From NCBI GenBank assembly GCA_030704615.1, contig CM060734.1:20522001-20586000 (forward strand): a stretch of DNA of 64,000 bases, in the 5' to 3' direction. Of this stretch, positions 58,686 through 64,000 are shown piece after piece. Every line of letters begins with the position of its first letter. Positions within the stretch are counted from its first letter, which is position 1. The translations under genes were made by a program, and so were the position numbers. The DNA comes from Takakia lepidozioides (lineage: Eukaryota; Streptophyta; Takakiopsida; Takakiales; Takakiaceae). The notes under the pieces were generated by a model, which saw only the letters and a program-made list of their open reading frames with translations, searched no databases and had not been told where the DNA came from.

Positions 58686-61150
58686 CTATAACACAGCCCC
58701 ACCAACAAGCACATCATAAGACATCGCGTCCGTAACAATGGCTTTAGCTCTCATGACTGAGCCGTCCGTAGGATGGTCCGGCTGCAATCGAATGAAGAGC
58801 TCATGGCGTGTAATCCCTCGTGCCTTCTCTGAACCGCCCAAAGATGTTTGAATTTGGAAAGGACAAGGCTCCAAATCCGCCTCTGTAAGGCCTAAGCCTG
58901 CAATTGCTGCTCTTCCCAACATCAATGGCTGTGCTCCCGAGTCCAACAAGACCCGCAGTGGCCTATACCTCTTCCCGGCTGGGCCACCCAACTGAAACAC
59001 ACCATCCTGATTGTCCACCAGGACTACCCAGGAGTCACCATACTACGCTCAATGGCTGGTCTAGCTGACAACTCCTGCAACCTTGCAGCTGCCGCTTGCC
59101 ATGGTGCAGCTGTGGCTGTCTTCACCCTTGAGTCCATGACATCCATGCACTGCACATTATCCGCTATCCCCGCAGATAGTGCCGATGCATCACCACTCTC
59201 ACAGAGTCTAGCTGCTAGTCTGAACACAGCAGCTGGCCGAATCCCCGGCATTGCAATGGTCATCGCAGAAAACAATGGAGCTTGGCAAACCGCCGTAGCC
59301 GCCCCCAACAATGTACTGGCTGCACCCTGCTTTGCAGCACCACCCACTGGCATTTCCCGAGCCACACCAACTCCCCACTGGTACTCGTGGCTCTACCTCT
59401 GACACACTTGGGGTGAGCGGGTACCATCGATGGCGTAGTTGGCACTGTCTCAGCCAATGTGAAAAACTGTGGAAGCCTTGTCTGTCGACTTGCTTCCCCT
59501 CTTTGTGGATCAAAATCCACATCTGCTCCTCTTGGCTCAGGAGCACGCGTTTGCTCGAGTGACAGCAGCTGCAGAGTCCACATGCAATGGTCCAGCAAGT
59601 GCGGCTCCACACATGAAGCCCATACCAATCTGGTCTTCCCTAGGCATAGAGGTTGTGCAGGTGGGGCTTGAACCTCAGGCCTTGGAGCTGACGCACATTA
59701 GTAGTGGCCATGGCAGCAAGACGTTGCTCTAGTTGGGCAAGCCTATCCACCATGCCTTGGTCATGACCTTGACCTTGACCTTGTGCTCTTGGTTTTGTTA
59801 CGACCTCCACCGCGACCTCTGCCTCCTCTACCTCTCTGGACTACATTGCCTCGTCCTCGGCCACCATTGTTCCCTTGGAACTGGCCTGGCCGTAGCTCAG
59901 GATGCAAGTCATAACAATGGGCCTCTTCATGCCCATACTTGCCACAATGCCCACACTGTAGTTGTGTAGGCTGTGCTGTGCCGGCCCTTTGCTCTCTCCG
60001 GGCAATCTCTCTTAACATGGGGTCCTCCACAATCCCAACATGTCACACCCGACTGTTGTTGGCCTGAGAATGAAGGAAGTGACCTCTGCAATTGAGATCC
60101 TCTCTGTCCTTCCCTGGGCTTCGCCTGAGCCCCCTTGTTGCCTTGAGCACGTTGGGGTAGTGGTTGTTGTTGGCTAGGAGCCCCACTTCGTTGTGTCTCC
60201 TTACCAAACCCCACCATGACCACTCGCTCCTCCACCATATTGAGCTCTATCCGCTCTGCCAGCAAAAACACGTTTGCTAAGGTGGGTTGGTCTACTTGTA
60301 GGAGAGTTGCATCCTGCACCCTTCTCCTTAGCTCCTTGTCCAATATCCCATACCAGAATTGGACTGCTTGAGCTTCCGTAACCCTTGGGTTACATTTATC
60401 AATCGCCTCATGTGCGTGTAAGCCTCTCTCAAACTCTCAGTAGGCTTGCGCTGGAACTCTTGCAAGCTCCGCAATTTCTCCGTCCTTATTCCCTGGTAGT
60501 TTCTCCTCAACTCCTCGAAGAACTCCACAACTGGGTTAAAGGCAGGCACGGGTGTTGGTGCTACAGCAGGAGCTTGAGTGGATTTCCCAGCTCCATCTTT
60601 ACTTGTCCTACTACTAGTGCTTGCAGTTGGGGATGTTGGTGTAGCTGCTGGTATCGCCGCTGCCCTTGTGCCTCTAGTGATGGAGACATAGTCAGGTGAC
60701 CAATATTGTCGTCACTCCTCAATCTCCACCTCATTTCCCCGCCTAAACTCATGGTAGTCATCCATAGGCGGCCCCTCAAGGTGCTGAAACAGCCCTTCCA
60801 CGCCATAAAAGGCGTAAACAGTTGTGGATTGCGCATCTGCTGCAAATCACACCAACTATCAAACTCTGTATGAAATCATCAAGCTCGATGGTGCCCACAG
60901 CTCCGAGTACCGACGTGGCCCTTTGGTAGCTCCATACATTTCCTCCATCGTATCCCACAACAATGGCACGGAAATGGCTTGCACCCTCGGCGAGAATCCT
61001 CCTAACTCTGAGTCTGAACCTTCCTCAGAAGACACTGAAGGTGAAGGTGGCCTAAACCGCACACCTCGTCTTGTATACCCACTAGTATCGCTGGTGCTCG
61101 TACCGGCACTCTCCTCAGCAACTGGTGGCACCTCCGTGATGAAAACTCAC
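58686..61150 (-). pseudogene. E3 gag, zinc knuckles and aspartic protease
   Basis: Ser/Asp-rich N-terminus (TSTSDTSGYTRRGVRFRPPS, 61110-61050), capsid pieces (FFEELRRNYQGIRTEKLRSL; LREAYTHMRRL), and knuckles CWDCGGPHVKRDC near 60030 and CGHCGKYGHEEAHC near 59945. The Gly/Arg-rich tail is followed by a long linker. Protease is YRPLRVLLDSGAQPLMLGRA at about 58955. As in E5, no in-frame ATG precedes the conserved N-terminus and an in-frame TGA lies five codons before the ACG-GAG-GTG site. Confidence 0.8.
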
Positions 61151-63672
61151 ACTCAAACCGGCTATCAACTCGTCTCTAATCCCCTTTCCACAAGGTAACC
61201 GGTAGAGAACCTGTTGCGGCTTATGGTTTGGAATACTAGGTTCATATTCTGAACCTGCACCTGCACCTGCATCCACCGCAGGCACTCCTATGGTCTGCTG
61301 GTCATCAACCCAGCCTCACCATAAGAGAAACAATGATGGTCTGCTGGTCATCACCCAGCCTCACCACCGACAGCACGCTCTAGGATTGGCCGGCCACAAT
61401 ATTTCCGGCACAACCACTATAAAAGCAAGCGCCCAAACCAAACTAGCATGGCGCACAGTCAAGCATGCATGTGTGGGAGGAGGATCCAAACACAGGAAAC
61501 TCAAACAACAACACCTCCCACAACTTAAATCCATCGATCCTTGCGGCTTCAATAAACCTGCAAGATGCCAAGTCTCTATCCAAACCAGCTCTGCCTCCGC
61601 TTACGGAAAAGCTTTGGCCTACAAGAATGATGGAAGACTATAGAGAAGAGAAGCTAAAGCAATCTCTAAGCCCAGAATGCTCTCATCCCATTACTCCCCC
61701 TATCTTCACACTCACTCTTGCTTAAGCAATAGATAAGACTATCCTTAAATAACCTCTCAAATAACTCTCAAGAGCCCTCAAATTATTGCCATGAACTTCT
61801 GAAATCTGCCCTCAATCACCCCTAACATAGACCCACCGAGGTTCAAGAAGTTCGCAAACTTGGACTCTAAACAGTCCACCAAAAGGCCCTAGGCGCCCGC
61901 CAATTAGTGGCCTCCATGGTCTCCAACCAGCCCTCACAATGGCTCCACAAGCCTGCCCAATATGGCCTCCAAGAGTCCTCCAAACCCCTTAAGAAGCTCC
62001 TCAAATCTGCCAAGTATTGGTCTCCAAGGACCTCCAACAGTCCTCCAACAACCCTTAAGAAGCTCCTCAAATCTGCCAAGTATTGGCCTCCAAGGACCTC
62101 CAACAGCCCTTAAAAAGCTCCTCAAATCTGCCAAGTATTTGCCCCCAAGGACCTCCAATAGTCCCCCAAAGAGCTTAGAAAACTCCATAAGCCTGCCCAA
62201 TATGGGCCTCCAAGGACTCCAATCGTCTCCAACCAGCCCTCACAAGGCTCCACATGCCTGCCAAACATTGGCCTCAAAGAACCCCAAATAGTCCTTCAAA
62301 CAACCCCAAGCAGGCTCCACAAGCCTGCAAGATATTGGCTTCAATAGACCCCAAATAGTCCTCAAACAGGCCCCAATACCTGCAAGATATTGGCCTCAAT
62401 AGACCCCAAATAGTCCTCAAAGCAGGCCCCATAAGGCTCCAAAAATATCCATAGTCAGTCGATTTTCATCCGTCACTGACCAAATTTCATCCAAAACCGC
62501 GATTTCTCATCCGCAGGTCCGATACTTCATCGATAGTTCATCCGTCGGTGCGATATTTCATCCACTGGCGATTTCATCCGCTGGCGCAGTTTCATCCGTC
62601 GCCGCAATTTTTCATCCGATGGCACGATAGTTCATCCGCTGCCACGATTTCATCCGCTGACGCAGTTTCATCCGTTTTTCATCCGATAGCGCGATAGTTC
62701 ACACGATTTCATCCGCTGACGCAGTTTCATCCGTTGCCGCAATTTTTCATCCGATAGCGCGATAGTTCATCCGCTGATGCAGTTTCATCCACTGCAACCG
62801 ATTTTCATCCAAGAATGCCGATTCTCATCCACTGGCTCAATAGTTCATCCGATTGGACAATGGTGGTGCTCCCAACTCTGGGGCAATGTTCCCAATGCGT
62901 TCCCACGAGTTCCCAAGGAGTTCCCAAACGTTCTCACGCGTTCCCAAGCTAGGGTTTGCGCTGCTTTGCCTCTGCGATTGCTGCAACGAGCTATGGCTTC
63001 TATGGAGCAACCAGAGGTGCTCTTCTTGAGCATCAATAGACCACCAAGAGTGCCTCTAACTCCCTGAGCAAGCTATTTGCCACACAACAAGCTCTCTTTC
63101 TCTATAGAACTTATTGAAACAAGCATAGAACAAGCTATTGAGCTTTCTATGGCATACCCTCTTCTAGCCATCGCATGCACTCATAGTGCTTCCTTCCATG
63201 GCCATAGTGCACCTCTTAGAGCTCATAATCCAGCCCTGCACTTGCCACTTCCATAGACATGCTCTTCCCAAGCTTGGGATTGAAACCCCAACTCAAAGCA
63301 TGCTCTACAAATACACTATTCTGCCCCAAAGAGAAATCAGATGTCTACCTCCACTCATAGCTCTCCTAAGCTTGAAGTTGAAGACTCCCACAAGCTGAAA
63401 CCATGCTCCACACATGCACCGCTTGCTCCCTTAACACCCGAGCTCTTCTTGAACTCCTCAAACCCTGCAACACTTGCAGAACAAGAGCTTCTTCACAAGC
63501 TCTCAAACTTTTCAATGGGGCTTTCCTTGAAGACCTCCTCTTGTACATAAACACCACAAGCTTTCTTCTTGCAAACCCTGCAACACCTTGTATCTTAAGA
63601 GCTATCTATCAAGCTCTCTTCCACACACAAGTGCTAACTATGCTAACACCTTGCACTCATAGATGTAAGCAG
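61151..63672 (-). other. E3 untranslated leader with tandem repeats
   Basis: No supported sense ORF. 61960-62190 holds about three copies of a 65-70-base unit (plus strand: AAGCTCCTCAAATCTGCCAA). 62455-62850 holds some twenty TTCATCCG words at 15-25-base spacing. 62880-62950 has GTTCCCAA repeats. 63190-63600 contains words similar to the E5 leader in antisense (TTGAAACCCCAACT, AAGCTTG). The gag-proximal 61235-61520 matches E2. Confidence 0.65.
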
Positions 63673-63684
63673 GTCTTCTTCTAG
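63673..63684 (-). promoter_or_regulatory. E3 self-complementary primer-binding site
   Basis: The minus strand reads CTAGAAGAAGAC after the repeat end GTATCA. It is the exact reverse complement of the hairpin segment GTCTTCTTCTAG in this element's B (plus strand 63842-63853). The sequence differs from the E2 and E5 sites but so does the loop, in the matching way. Confidence 0.75.
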
Positions 63685-64000
63685 TGATACGGAAATGGTG
63701 AAAAGAGGAGAAACCACTCTATCACGTTATATAAGTCAAGCCAATGGCACCTTTGCTAAAGGACTCCACCATACAGACCTCACCCACTCTCCATCTCAAG
63801 TACTAGAGCTATGGCGGCGAGAGAGGCCTCGGGAGGCTCGACTAGAAGAAGACGAGCCTGCCTACGTCTCACGTGGAGATAACCTCCCCACGTCCCAAGT
63901 GAGGTTCGTCACCTCACTTGGCACATGGAACCAAATGAAGTCCCAATGCCAACAAAATACAAATATAAATGTATAATGTCATAATTAGCTAGAAATAACT
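63685..64000 (-). repeat. E3 left terminal repeat (block B, cut by window edge)
   Basis: At 64000 the minus strand reads AGTTATTTCTAGC, which corresponds to base 6 onward of TGTCAAGTTATTTT in E5. Only a few bases are therefore missing. The hairpin is at 63832-63862 (AGGCTCG and CGAGCCT around a 12-base loop), and the conserved box GTTATCTCCACG lies upstream of it (minus strand, about 63875-63890). Confidence 0.8.

Noticed and set aside
62455-62850. CRISPR-like regularly spaced repeats
   Set aside because: The TTCATCCG words are 8 bases with irregular 15-25-base spacing inside a plant retrotransposon leader; a degenerate minisatellite explains them.

Overview
The window is nuclear DNA from a plant, most likely a land plant outside the flowering plants with a large, repeat-filled genome (bryophyte, lycophyte or fern grade; I cannot name the species). 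The evidence is one intact spliced R2R3-MYB gene of the MIXTA-like subgroup 9 (21850-23910), a broken boron-transporter gene (35737-36871), and LTR retrotransposons carrying a DNMT3-type cytosine methyltransferase, a combination I know only from non-flowering plants and algae. Almost all the rest is transposon sequence and featureless intergenic DNA.

Layout. 1-2043: 5' end of a Ty3/gypsy element (E1, minus strand, initiator-tRNA primer site), inserted into the 3' terminus of an older element (E0, to 2546). 2547-6926: no recognisable gene. 7263-18247: E2, a minus-strand Ty3/gypsy element with methyltransferase. 18278-20860: a SINE, dispersed repeats and a Tourist-like MITE. 21850-23910: the MYB gene. 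27094-28618: one end of a CACTA transposon with part of an ORF. 32049-33747: two nested TTAA-flanked inverted-repeat elements. 35737-36871: boron-transporter pseudogene. 38394-49393: E5, an 11.0-kb plus-strand methyltransferase element, inserted into the first exon of a decayed host gene of unknown function (38323-38393 continuing at 49398-53480). That gene is broken again by E4 (53481-54458), which is itself broken by E3 (54459 to beyond 64000, minus strand).

The main find is the E0/E2/E3/E5 retrotransposon family. Its gene order is gag with two zinc knuckles, aspartic protease, DNMT3-like cytosine methyltransferase, reverse transcriptase, RNase H, DDE integrase and a terminal PHD finger, so a chromatin writer and a reader travel in one element. 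No tRNA primer site follows its left repeat. Instead each copy has a primer-binding site that is perfectly complementary to the loop of a hairpin in its own terminal repeat. Three copies have three different loop sequences, each matching its own site, which points to self-primed reverse transcription. The termini are not ordinary LTRs: the left end is a single block B, the right end is A-gc-B-A. This is the split-direct-repeat layout known from PAT/Ngaro-type DIRS elements, but here it accompanies a DDE integrase. Removing E5 with one copy of its 4-bp target duplication restores the reading frame of the host exon, which fixes the element's ends.

All retrotransposon ORFs here carry frameshifts, stops or deletions, so the copies are probably dead. 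Identity statements are by eye; no alignments or database searches were run.
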